7,275 nucleotides of DNA from an uncultured Centipeda sp. (lineage in GTDB: Bacteria; Bacillota; Negativicutes; Selenomonadales; Selenomonadaceae). Below, in pieces: positions 1 to 6,821 of the stretch. A program made the position numbers and the translations under genes. The notes under the pieces are model-generated. The model worked only from the letters and a program-made list of their open reading frames with translations, was not told the origin of the DNA and ran no database searches. The stretch covers positions 1 to 7,275 of the forward strand of contig CALALM010000427.1 of NCBI GenBank assembly GCA_937925565.1, read 5' to 3'. Positions within the stretch are counted from its first letter, which is position 1. Each line of letters starts with the position of its first letter.

Positions 1-30
1 ACGGGAGGAGGGGGATTTTGCATGTCAAGC

Positions 31-3000
31 TTAGTCGAGGCGCAGCCCCTCGATGCCGAGGTCACGCGCGGGGGCGAAGCGATAGAATCCAAGTGTCGCT
101 GCGGGGATGGGACGCGGCAAGCCGAACACATAGACCTCCGGATCGAAGCCCGTATCAAAGCGCGGCGTGGCGTCCTGCACGAGTGCGGCGAGGATGCCGC
201 TCGGCAGAGCCGCGTGGACGGTGAACGCAGTCGCGTTGCCCGCTGCCTGCATGATACGGTAGTTGCCGAGGACACCGCCTGTGATGCTGCCGATGCGCCC
301 TGTAATGTCATAGCTGCCCGGCGTGTCGGTATTCGCCGCCGCCGTACCAAAGGCGATGCCATCCGCACCGAATACGGATGCGTCCTCACCATCGGCAAAA
401 CCGTCTGCACGTCCCGTAAAGGAGGGCAGCGCCTCGCCCTGCACGATGCTCTGCGGCGCAGCGGTGAGCGTCAGCGTCCGATGCGTGATGCTGCCCGCGC
501 CCTGTGCGGTTGTGGCGGCAAGACTATAGTTCGCCGCATCCGCACCTCGGAGTGCAATGCCCGTGTAGCCCACCGTGCTTGCCCCGACGACATTCTTATT
601 GTTATAGGTCGCGCCCGTGGCGGCTGCTGTGACGCTGTCGCCCGCGACGGCACCCGCGAGTGCCGCACGGAACTTCGATGCGTCAGCGGCTCTCGTACCG
701 TCGTAGGTCTTGCTCTGCGATTCGACTGCGCCGAGCGTCAGCGCACGCTTTGTGATCGTGCCCGTACCCTGCGCCGTTGTGGCGGCGAGAGTGTAATTCC
801 CTGCGTCCGAACCTCCGAGCGCGACACCCGTGTAGTTGACTGCATTTGCCGCCGCGACATCCTTGCTGTTGTACGCCGCATCTGCGGCGGTCGCCGTTAC
901 GCTGTCGCCCGCGATGGCACCCGCGAGTGCCACGCGGAACTGCGATGCGTCTGCGGCTCTCGTGCCGTCGTAGGTCTTTGTCTGTGCTGCGACGGTACCA
1001 ACGGTCAGCGTGCGCCGCGTGATCGTGCCTGCGCTCTGTGCCGTCGTCGCAGCAAGACTGTAATTGCCCGCATCCGCACCCGCGAGGGCGACGCCTGTAT
1101 AGTCAATGCGATTTGCTGCAGCGACGTTCTTGTCGTTGTACGACGCACCTGCGGCAGCGGCCGTTACATTGTCCCCCGCAACGATATTATTCAGTGCCGT
1201 GCGGAACTGCGATGCGTCAGCGACGGTCGTGCCGTCATAGGTCTTCGTCTGCGCCGTGACTGCGCCGAGCGTCAGCGCACGCCGCGTGATCGTGCCTGTG
1301 CCCTGTGCGGTGTCGGCGATGGCATAGTTCCCCGCGCCTGTGCCTGTCAGGGCAACACCCGTATAGTCAATGCGATTTGCCCCCGCGACGTTCTTGTCGT
1401 TGTACGCCGCGCCCGTGGCGGTCGCCGTTACGCTGCCTTCCTCACCCGCGACGAGATTACCGAGCGTCGCATGGAACTGCGATGCATCTGCGGCGGCCGT
1501 GCCGTCGTAGGTCTTTGTCTGCGCCGCGACTGCGCCAAGCGTCAGCGCACGTCGCGCAATCGTGCCGATGCCCGTGAGCGCATTCGTGTCGAGCGTGTAG
1601 TTGCCCGCGCCCGTGCCCGCAAGCGTCAGTCCGCCAAAGGTGACGGCTTTGTTTGCGGCGGCATTCTTGTCGGCGTATTTTCCTGTGACGGCAGAGAGTT
1701 CGATGTCCGTGCCCTCGCCCGTGACAAAGCCGTTGAGATTGTAGTTCGTCCCCTTCGCGAGTGCCTGCGTCACGTTTGCCGTGCCGTCATAGGTCTTGTC
1801 AAAGCGTGCGCCGCTCGTCAGTGCGAGATTCAGCTGCTTCGGCGTGATGCTGCCCGCCCCCTCGGCGGTCGCGGCGACGGTATAGTTCCCCGCGCCCGTG
1901 CCTGTGAGCTGAACACCCGTGTAGGTGACCTTGTTCGCCCCTGCGACATTCTTGTCATTGTAGGTCGCGCCCGCAGCGGTCGTCGTCACGCTGTTCTCCT
2001 CGCCCGCGACGAGATTACCGAGCGTCGCTTGGAACTTCGACGTGTCTGCGGCGGTCGTGCCGTCGTAGGTCTTGCTCTGCGCCGCGACGGTATCAACGGT
2101 CAGTGTGCGCCGCGTGATGCTGCCCGCGCCCTGCGCCGTGGTGGCGGCGAGCGTGTAGTTCCCCGCGCCCGTGCCTGTGAGCTGAACACCCGTATAGCCC
2201 ACCGTGCCTGCCGTCGCGACATCCTTGCTGTTATACGTCGCGCCGCTCGCAGTCGCCTTCACAAGATTCTCCTCGCCCGCAACGACATTATTCAGCACCG
2301 CGCCGAACTTCGATGCGTCTGCGTCGGTCGTACCGTCGTAGGTCTTCGTCTGCCCTGCGACTGCGCCGAGGGTCAGCGCACGCGGCGCAATCGTGCCCGT
2401 GCCCGTGAGCGCAGTCTTGTTCAGCGTGTAGTTGCCCGCGCCCGTGCCCGCGAGCGTCAGCCCGTTAAACGTGACAGCTTTGTCTGCGGCGGCATTCTTG
2501 TCCGTGTATGTGCCTGTAGAAGAACCGAGTGCAATGCCCGTGCCCTCGCCCGTGACAAAGCCCGTGAGGGTGTAGTTCCCATCCTTCGTGAGCGACTGCG
2601 TGACGTTTGCATTTCCGTCATAGGTCTTATCAAAGCGCGTGCCGCCCACGAGGTCGAGCGTCAGCTGCTTCGGCGTGATTGTCCCCACGCCCTGCGCCTT
2701 TTTGATGGTATAGTTCTTCGCGCCCGTGCCTGTGAGCGCGAGATTTTGGAACGTCACTTCCTTATCCCTGCCGGCGTTCTTGTCTTTGTATGTACCCGTG
2801 ACGGCACCCGCCAGTTCGACATCCGCGCCCTCGCTGCCGACAAAGCCCGTGAGACCATAGTGCGTCCCCTTCGTGAGCGTCCGCGTGACGTTTGCATTGC
2901 CGTCGTAGGTCTTGTCAAAGCGCGTGCCGTTCGTAAAGCCGAGCGTCAGCTCCTTCGGCTTGACTGTGTACGCGCCGCCGGTGATGTCATACTGCTCGCT

Positions 3001-4932
3001 ATAGGCATGATATGTGCCGGCATCCTTCCCTGCCGTCCATGTGATACCGGGGGCGATACCCGCAATCGTCGGAGCCGTGCCGTCGTAGACCTGCTCGCGG
3101 TTTGCAAGGTGCTTCGTCTTGAGGAATGCCTTGAGCAGCGGCATGGTCTTGCCGTCGTAGATGCGCCACGGCGTCCTCTTGCCGCCCTCGGTGGCAACGT
3201 CGCTGCCCCATTCCGCGTATGTCGCCGCCTTCTTCATATCGTCCAGACTGTGCTCTTTGACCTCGCGCACTGTAGTATTTCCCTGCTCTCTGCCGATGCC
3301 CTTCCGGATCAGAGTGCCGCTCCCATCCTTTACACTGCCCTCCTTCCATACGGCATGGCTGAGCGTGGCATCCTTCAAAAATCCCACAACGCTGCCGACG
3401 TGCGAATCCGTCTGTCCCGCTCTTTGCTCCACGGTCCCCGTCTGCACGGCGTTCCGAAGGCTGCTGTATTCCTCTACCACGCCCGCAATGCCGCCGAGCA
3501 TCTCATTTCCTATGACCTTGCCCGCATTCCGGACGTTCTGAACGGTGACGCTGAAAGGCGCATATCCCACAATGCCGCCGACCGCCTTGTGCCCTTCGAT
3601 CGTGCCCTCATTGTAGGCGTTCTCAATGCGACTTCCGCCGCTTATCGTTCCCGCAATGCCGCCGTACGAGTTATCGCGTACGTGATTACCGAGTCCATGA
3701 ACCGCACCGCTGAAGGAGACGTTCCGTATGATAGACCCAGTGTCTGCAGATCCCACAATGCCGCCGACATTCTCATTTCCCGACACGGAGGCGTCCTTCA
3801 GGGAGACATTCTCGATGACTGCACCATCACTGATGCTTCCGAACAGCCCGCGACAACGATGCTCATTATACGCTGCATCCCCTTGCTGAACGGTAAGACC
3901 CGTGATGGTATGCCGAGCGCCGTCAAATCGTCCCACGAAGTCCGAGGGGTTGCGGCTGCCATCGTTGCCAATCGGCTGAAAGCCCTCGTTCCAGTTCTTT
4001 GTCTCGCTCGCGTCGATGTCGCTGGCGAGCATATATCTGCCGTAGGTCTTACGCTGTCCGCCATCCCGATTCGCGTCCATGTGCTGCAGCTCGTAGACAT
4101 CATGCACGCGCATATAGTCATACTCCCCATGCGCCCCGCCGCCGAGGTTCTTGACATCCCATGTGCGTGATGTTGCAGATTTTGAGTTGTTCGCATTCTT
4201 GTAGTCGGAAACCGTCTTCGAGACCGTTGCGCCGTTTACGGTAAAGTTCCGCGTCGTGGTATTGGCGACATCGTAGCCGATATGCGGCGTTTCCTCGCTG
4301 CGGATCGTGACCGCGCTGCCCGTGAGCGCCGTGCCGTGCACGTCCGTTACATCATCCGTGTTGAGGACTTTGACGTTCTTGCCCTCGATGTAGAGTTTGC
4401 TTGCCTTTACCGTGCCGAGGTTCAGCACGTCGCCCATCTGCGCGGTCGCAGAGAGCGGATTCGCGCCGTTTGCCTTGAATGTGTTCGTCGCTGTGGCAAT
4501 GTCAGCGGGATTCGCCGTCGAGAGGTAGAGTGCGCCCGTATTGACCTGCGAGTCCTTCGCAAAGAGGATGCCGTGCGGGTTGACGAGGTAGACGTTCCTG
4601 CCGCCCTCGATCATGCCGTAGATGTTCGACGCGCCCTCGCCCGTGACGAGGTTCAGATAGTCGCGTGTCTGTGCGCCGCCGTCGAAGCGTACTATCTCGT
4701 CCTTATCGACGGAGAAGTCCTCCCATTTGAGGATATTGTGCGAGCTCTTGCCCGTGATGTCCATGACCGCGCCGCTCGTGGAGATATTCGCCTCTCCTGC
4801 GTTCGCTGCGGCGTTCGCGCCCTCGATGGGGAGAGCATAGGCGTGCGGCGCGGCAAAGGGCGCGGCAATGCTCCCCGCAAAGAGCGCACAGAGGAGCGTG
4901 CGGCGCAGATGTGCGTTCGATGTTGTTTTCAT
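31..4932 (-). CDS. Two-partner secretion exoprotein (TpsA), filamentous haemagglutinin-like adhesin with GLUG motifs and YDG repeats
   Basis: This is the secreted partner of a type Vb system, probably a surface fibre for adhesion or biofilm. Counting from the ATG at 4932, residues 1-33 form a signal peptide (arginine-rich n-region, hydrophobic core TLLCALFAGSIAAPFAA, likely cut after AYA). A TPS domain follows to about residue 280, with the NPHGILF motif near 118-124, a variant of the NPNGI signature. Six GLUG-like motifs lie at about 361-534, a linker with a degenerate YDG at about 535-660, nine full YDG repeats at 662-1486, an MBG-like domain to about 1572, then a tail of about 60 residues. 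The mature protein has a single cysteine (in RCRGLFG) and no C-terminal cysteine pair, so HMW1-style disulfide anchoring is unlikely. I prefer the ATG at 4932 because AAAGGA lies 8 bases upstream; ATG 4959 and GTG 4965 are in frame and would overlap the end of tpsB. No terminator is seen in the 30 bases after the stop. Family and secretion route are confident; the adhesin role is inferred and the ligand unknown. Confidence 0.93.
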   Translation of the reverse strand: MKTTSNAHLRRTLLCALFAGSIAAPFAAPHAYALPIEGANAAANAGEANISTSGAVMDITGKSSHNILKWEDFSVDKDEIVRFDGGAQTRDYLNLVTGEGASNIYGMIEGGRNVYLVNPHGILFAKDSQVNTGALYLSTANPADIATATNTFKANGANPLSATAQMGDVLNLGTVKASKLYIEGKNVKVLNTDDVTDVHGTALTGSAVTIRSEETPHIGYDVANTTTRNFTVNGATVSKTVSDYKNANNSKSATSRTWDVKNLGGGAHGEYDYMRVHDVYELQHMDANRDGGQRKTYGRYMLASDIDASETKNWNEGFQPIGNDGSRNPSDFVGRFDGARHTITGLTVQQGDAAYNEHRCRGLFGSISDGAVIENVSLKDASVSGNENVGGIVGSADTGSIIRNVSFSGAVHGLGNHVRDNSYGGIAGTISGGSRIENAYNEGTIEGHKAVGGIVGYAPFSVTVQNVRNAGKVIGNEMLGGIAGVVEEYSSLRNAVQTGTVEQRAGQTDSHVGSVVGFLKDATLSHAVWKEGSVKDGSGTLIRKGIGREQGNTTVREVKEHSLDDMKKAATYAEWGSDVATEGGKRTPWRIYDGKTMPLLKAFLKTKHLANREQVYDGTAPTIAGIAPGITWTAGKDAGTYHAYSEQYDITGGAYTVKPKELTLGFTNGTRFDKTYDGNANVTRTLTKGTHYGLTGFVGSEGADVELAGAVTGTYKDKNAGRDKEVTFQNLALTGTGAKNYTIKKAQGVGTITPKQLTLDLVGGTRFDKTYDGNANVTQSLTKDGNYTLTGFVTGEGTGIALGSSTGTYTDKNAAADKAVTFNGLTLAGTGAGNYTLNKTALTGTGTIAPRALTLGAVAGQTKTYDGTTDADASKFGAVLNNVVAGEENLVKATASGATYNSKDVATAGTVGYTGVQLTGTGAGNYTLAATTAQGAGSITRRTLTVDTVAAQSKTYDGTTAADTSKFQATLGNLVAGEENSVTTTAAGATYNDKNVAGANKVTYTGVQLTGTGAGNYTVAATAEGAGSITPKQLNLALTSGARFDKTYDGTANVTQALAKGTNYNLNGFVTGEGTDIELSAVTGKYADKNAAANKAVTFGGLTLAGTGAGNYTLDTNALTGIGTIARRALTLGAVAAQTKTYDGTAAADASQFHATLGNLVAGEEGSVTATATGAAYNDKNVAGANRIDYTGVALTGTGAGNYAIADTAQGTGTITRRALTLGAVTAQTKTYDGTTVADASQFRTALNNIVAGDNVTAAAAGASYNDKNVAAANRIDYTGVALAGADAGNYSLAATTAQSAGTITRRTLTVGTVAAQTKTYDGTRAADASQFRVALAGAIAGDSVTATAADAAYNSKDVAAANAVNYTGVALGGSDAGNYTLAATTAQGTGTITKRALTLGAVESQSKTYDGTRAADASKFRAALAGAVAGDSVTAAATGATYNNKNVVGASTVGYTGIALRGADAANYSLAATTAQGAGSITHRTLTLTAAPQSIVQGEALPSFTGRADGFADGEDASVFGADGIAFGTAAANTDTPGSYDITGRIGSITGGVLGNYRIMQAAGNATAFTVHAALPSGILAALVQDATPRFDTGFDPEVYVFGLPRPIPAATLGFYRFAPARDLGIEGLRLD
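217..474 (-). other. MBG-like C-terminal domain of tpsA
   Basis: After the ninth YDG repeat the protein changes to a different module of about 86 residues. It starts LTLTAAPQSIVQGEALPSF, passes through GSYDITG, and closes with GNYRIMQAAG and FTVH. The G-E-x-x-P and G-x-Y-x-I landmarks and the terminal NY strand fit the MBG (YGX-type) fold often found next to YDG repeats. It caps the stalk and is followed only by a short tail of about 60 residues ending GLRLD. Confidence 0.7.
475..2949 (-). repeat. Nine tandem YDG repeats within tpsA
   Basis: Nine full copies of a unit of 267-288 bases (89-96 residues) each carry KTYDG near the start and G-x-NY-x-(L/I/V) near the end. Unit boundaries, from the protein N-terminus, are 2949-2665, 2664-2377, 2376-2104, 2103-1834, 1833-1546, 1545-1276, 1275-1009, 1008-742 and 741-475. 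Units 1, 2 and 5 are a longer subtype (FDKTYDG(N/T)ANVT, then TGFV or NGFV, then VTF). Units 3, 4 and 6-9 are a shorter subtype (KTYDGTxxAD, then YTG(V/I)). The copies are divergent at DNA level, apart from blocks such as the 38 identical bases at 1883-1920 and 2156-2193. In secreted adhesins such beta-rich repeats form a long stalk. Confidence 0.93.
3331..3852 (-). repeat. Six GLUG-like motifs within tpsA
   Basis: Between the TPS domain and the YDG array the protein has six related units of about 22-35 residues. Each begins with a glycine-rich core: RGLFGSI, GGIVGSA, GGIAGTI, GGIVGYA, GGIAGVV and GSVVGFL. Each is followed by an Asn-containing strand such as IENVS or IRNVS. This matches the GLUG motif, which stacks as a beta-helix in surface proteins. 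The preceding stretch (GRFDGARHTITGLTV, near 3930-3888) is the usual lead-in. The last unit is the most degenerate. Confidence 0.85.
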
Positions 4933-4940
4933 TTCCCTTA

Positions 4941-4946
4941 TCCTTT
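4941..4946 (-). promoter_or_regulatory. Ribosome-binding site deciding the tpsA start
   Basis: AAAGGA lies 8 bases upstream of the ATG at 4932 and 12 bases after the tpsB stop codon (4961-4959). The earlier in-frame candidates (GTG 4965, ATG 4959) have no comparable purine-rich site at the right distance. A ribosome finishing tpsB would be close enough to reinitiate, which fits translational coupling. Confidence 0.75.
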
Positions 4947-4958
4947 CTCTACGATTCA

Positions 4959-6605
4959 TTACCACACTTTACCAATCATAAACCAGAGGCGGTTCTTTGC
5001 CTGTGCCTCCGCGCTCGCGTTCCGTGCAAGTCCGATACGCCGCGCCCAGTCGAGCCGCAGGAAGTAGTCGCCGGGGCGGCTGTAGCTGACGCCAACGCCC
5101 CATCCCTTTAGCGTCGTGCCGCCGTCCGCGCCGTCATGCGCATACTGCACATGACCTGTGTCGTAGTAGGTGCTGAGTTCGAGGTGCGGGATGCCCGTCC
5201 GATAGACGAGCTCCGCACTCGCGAGATAGCCGCTGTCACCCGAACCCTCGCCCTGCGGGTAGGCGCGTACGCCATTCGCCCCACCGAGATAGATCTCCTC
5301 GGAGCTGTCGAGGTTGTCCCCCGCTGCCTGCAGCTGCGTCCTCACGTTCAGATGAAAACGCCCGCCGAGTTCCTGCCGTACGCCGAGATTCAGCACGCCC
5401 TTGGTAAAGCTGCCCTCGGTCCTCGCACGCCGCATCTGCCGCTCTGCCATCCGCGAGTCTGCCGCAATCGTTCCATGATAGGCGGTGATGTCATAGGTGA
5501 GCCGTGTGCGCGGGCGGTTCATCTCGCCGCGCACGCCGATATGACCGGCGCTGCTGTGCTTTTCAAGGGTCATGCCGACGTTCTTGTATTCGTCCTCAAG
5601 TTTTCGGTAGTCCCATCCGTAGGTGAGGCTGACGCTGTCCCGTGCGGTGCGCAGGAGCGGCGTCGTGCCGAAGAGGCTGACGGTGTCGGCGCGTCCCTGC
5701 GCACCGAGGCGGCGGAACTCTCCCGCAAGCTCGTAGTTCATGCGGCTGACACCGAGTCCGAGCACGGTGCCGTCCACGCCGACGGGGCGGGTATAGGTGA
5801 GGCTGTAGTTCCTAAGATCTGCGTTCGAGATCATCGTGGCGAGGTTCAGGCGGTCGCCGCTGCGGGTGAGGTTCGACAGTCCTACTTGCATGCCGTAGCG
5901 GTAGCGTCCCGAGGTCTTGTTCCCGTAGTTCTCGCTGTAGAGGACGAAGCTCTGCCGCCTTCCATCTTTGACGCGGATGGTGAGGTCGCTCGTGCCGAAG
6001 TCCGCACCCGGCGAGAGGAGCCCTGCCGCCTCCACGCCGCCGAGGGCGGCGATGTTATACAGTGCCTTCTCCAGACGTCGTCCCTCGATGGGTGCGCCCG
6101 TGTGGAGCGCGTGCGCAAGGCGGCGGATCTGCCCATCATCCACGGCGGCACTGTTCTCGATGTTGATATTGCCATAGCGTCCTGCGAGAATGCGGATCTC
6201 AAGCGTGCCGTCCGCATTCGACTGCGGCGGGAGGTAGGCGGCGGCTGCGGGGTAGCCGTGGCTGCGTGCGTACTGTGTGAGATCGCCGAGGAGTGCGTTC
6301 AGCTCCGCCTCGGAGATCGTGCGCTCCGCATAGCCTGCCGCGCGGTGCTTCAGCTCGTCCGCGCTCAGCTGCGTACCGTCCTGCGTGACGGTGATGCGTG
6401 CGAGACGGAATGTGGCACTCTCCGCACCGCCCTCCGTTACGGGCAGATGACTCTTGAGTGCATTCTGCTGCGCCGTCTCTCCGATCTGCCCCGCATCGGG
6501 CGGCGGCAGATTCGTCGCCGCCAGAGCGACGGACGGGAGGAGAAATGCGGCTGCGAGCGGCAGAGCGCAATGCAATGCGTTGTGGGAAAACAGTTTCGTT
6601 TTCAT
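4959..6605 (-). CDS. Two-partner secretion outer-membrane transporter (TpsB), FhaC/ShlB/HecB family
   Basis: This outer-membrane beta-barrel recognises and exports the TpsA protein encoded just downstream. It is 548 residues long, the usual family size, and appears intact. Residues 1-29 are a signal peptide ending VALA, followed by a proline-bearing segment (NLPPPDAGQ) and a likely N-terminal plug helix. Two POTRA-like domains follow, about 65-143 (containing ARSHGYPAAAAYLPPQ) and about 146-214. The remainder is a ShlB-type 16-strand barrel with alternating aromatic strands. The conserved Omp85-superfamily loop-6 motif appears as GGANGVRAYPQGEGSGD at 441-457, with VRAYP in place of the commoner VRGY/VRGF. 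The chain ends in tryptophan (MIGKVW), the terminal aromatic residue expected of a BAM-assembled barrel. The start ATG has AGGAGAG upstream and the signal peptide begins directly after it. It is the first gene after a clear promoter, in tpsB-tpsA order. Identity rests on motifs and context; specificity for the neighbouring TpsA is inferred. Confidence 0.95.
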   Translation of the reverse strand: MKTKLFSHNALHCALPLAAAFLLPSVALAATNLPPPDAGQIGETAQQNALKSHLPVTEGGAESATFRLARITVTQDGTQLSADELKHRAAGYAERTISEAELNALLGDLTQYARSHGYPAAAAYLPPQSNADGTLEIRILAGRYGNINIENSAAVDDGQIRRLAHALHTGAPIEGRRLEKALYNIAALGGVEAAGLLSPGADFGTSDLTIRVKDGRRQSFVLYSENYGNKTSGRYRYGMQVGLSNLTRSGDRLNLATMISNADLRNYSLTYTRPVGVDGTVLGLGVSRMNYELAGEFRRLGAQGRADTVSLFGTTPLLRTARDSVSLTYGWDYRKLEDEYKNVGMTLEKHSSAGHIGVRGEMNRPRTRLTYDITAYHGTIAADSRMAERQMRRARTEGSFTKGVLNLGVRQELGGRFHLNVRTQLQAAGDNLDSSEEIYLGGANGVRAYPQGEGSGDSGYLASAELVYRTGIPHLELSTYYDTGHVQYAHDGADGGTTLKGWGVGVSYSRPGDYFLRLDWARRIGLARNASAEAQAKNRLWFMIGKVW

Positions 6606-6613
6606 AAGGACTT

Positions 6614-6620
6614 CTCTCCT
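6614..6620 (-). promoter_or_regulatory. Ribosome-binding site of tpsB
   Basis: AGGAGAG on the minus strand ends 8 bases before the ATG at 6605, a strong Shine-Dalgarno sequence that fixes the start. The SD and the bases after it (AGGAGAGAAGTCCT) could fold into a four-pair hairpin that hides part of the site. It is too short to claim as a regulatory structure. Confidence 0.85.
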
Positions 6621-6646
6621 AAATTCATTGACTTCTATTAATATTT

Positions 6647-6675
6647 ATTTTAACAAGTCAATCAATTTATGACAA
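6647..6675 (-). promoter_or_regulatory. Sigma-A-type promoter of the tpsB-tpsA operon
   Basis: On the minus strand, TTGTCA (6675-6670) matches five of six positions of the -35 consensus. After a 17-base spacer, TAAAAT (6652-6647) matches five of six positions of the -10 consensus. The region is very AT-rich against a GC-rich background. Initiation would fall near 6640, giving a leader of about 35 bases before the tpsB ATG at 6605. An overlapping alternative, TTGACT with TAATAG at a 15-base spacing, is weaker. Prediction only; no start site has been measured. Confidence 0.7.
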
Positions 6676-6710
6676 CGAAATTGCAAAAAGTGACGAAATC
6701 ATACACGAAA
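6675..6710 (-). promoter_or_regulatory. Three TTTCGT hexamers upstream of the operon promoter (possible regulator site)
   Basis: On the minus strand TTTCGT occurs at 6710-6705, 6698-6693 and 6680-6675, with starts 12 and 18 bases apart. The last copy abuts and shares a base with the -35 box. The first copy lies within CACTTTCGTG, whose outer CAC and GTG are inverted. This could be an operator or activator site for the secretion operon, but the motif is short and the region AT-rich, so chance is possible. No regulator is encoded in the window. Confidence 0.25.
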
Positions 6711-6735
6711 GTGATGTGTTTTTTGAGAAGAACAT

Positions 6736-6776
6736 AAAAAAGGCTGCTCTCCGAAGTAAAACTTCGGAGAACAGCC
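6736..6776 (-). terminator. Rho-independent terminator after nifJ
   Basis: Read on the minus strand, a 16-pair stem (arms 6761-6776 and 6742-6757) with a three-base TTT loop is followed directly by six T's (6741-6736). The single non-Watson-Crick position is a G-U pair in the minus-strand transcript but a C-A mismatch in the plus-strand transcript, and only the minus strand has the T tract, so it works leftward. It lies 45 bases after the nifJ stop and upstream of the tpsB promoter, which separates the two transcription units. Confidence 0.93.
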
Positions 6777-6821
6777 CCTCTGTCTTTATGCTAAGGACGC
6801 ACTGATAAATTCAGCGATTCC

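Noticed and set aside
1..30. Possible -35-like TTGACA just after the tpsA stop on the minus strand
   Set aside because: Only about 20 more bases are visible and they are C-rich, with no -10 box at the expected distance.
31..474. Contact-dependent inhibition (CdiA-type) toxin at the TpsA C-terminus
   Set aside because: There is no VENN-like pretoxin motif, the region after the MBG-like domain is only about 60 residues, and no small immunity gene can be seen in the bases left downstream.
475..2949. CRISPR-like or non-coding tandem repeat array
   Set aside because: The repeats are in-frame protein domains of 267-288 bases with codon-level divergence, not short identical repeats with spacers.
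22..4170. A plus-strand open frame of 1382 codons lying antisense to tpsA
   Set aside because: It is in exact codon register with tpsA, so it would be closed only where tpsA uses TTA, CTA or TCA, which are rare in this GC-rich gene. Its translation is arginine- and cysteine-rich with no recognisable domain, while the minus strand encodes a signal peptide and known domains.
4282..5067. A plus-strand open frame of 261 codons over the start of tpsA
   Set aside because: Codon-register shadow of tpsA that runs into the tpsB coding region; no domain and no sensible start context.
5136..6641. A plus-strand open frame of 501 codons antisense to tpsB
   Set aside because: Again in codon register with the real gene and open for the same reason. 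The protein has no known motifs, and the frame ends inside the tpsB promoter region.
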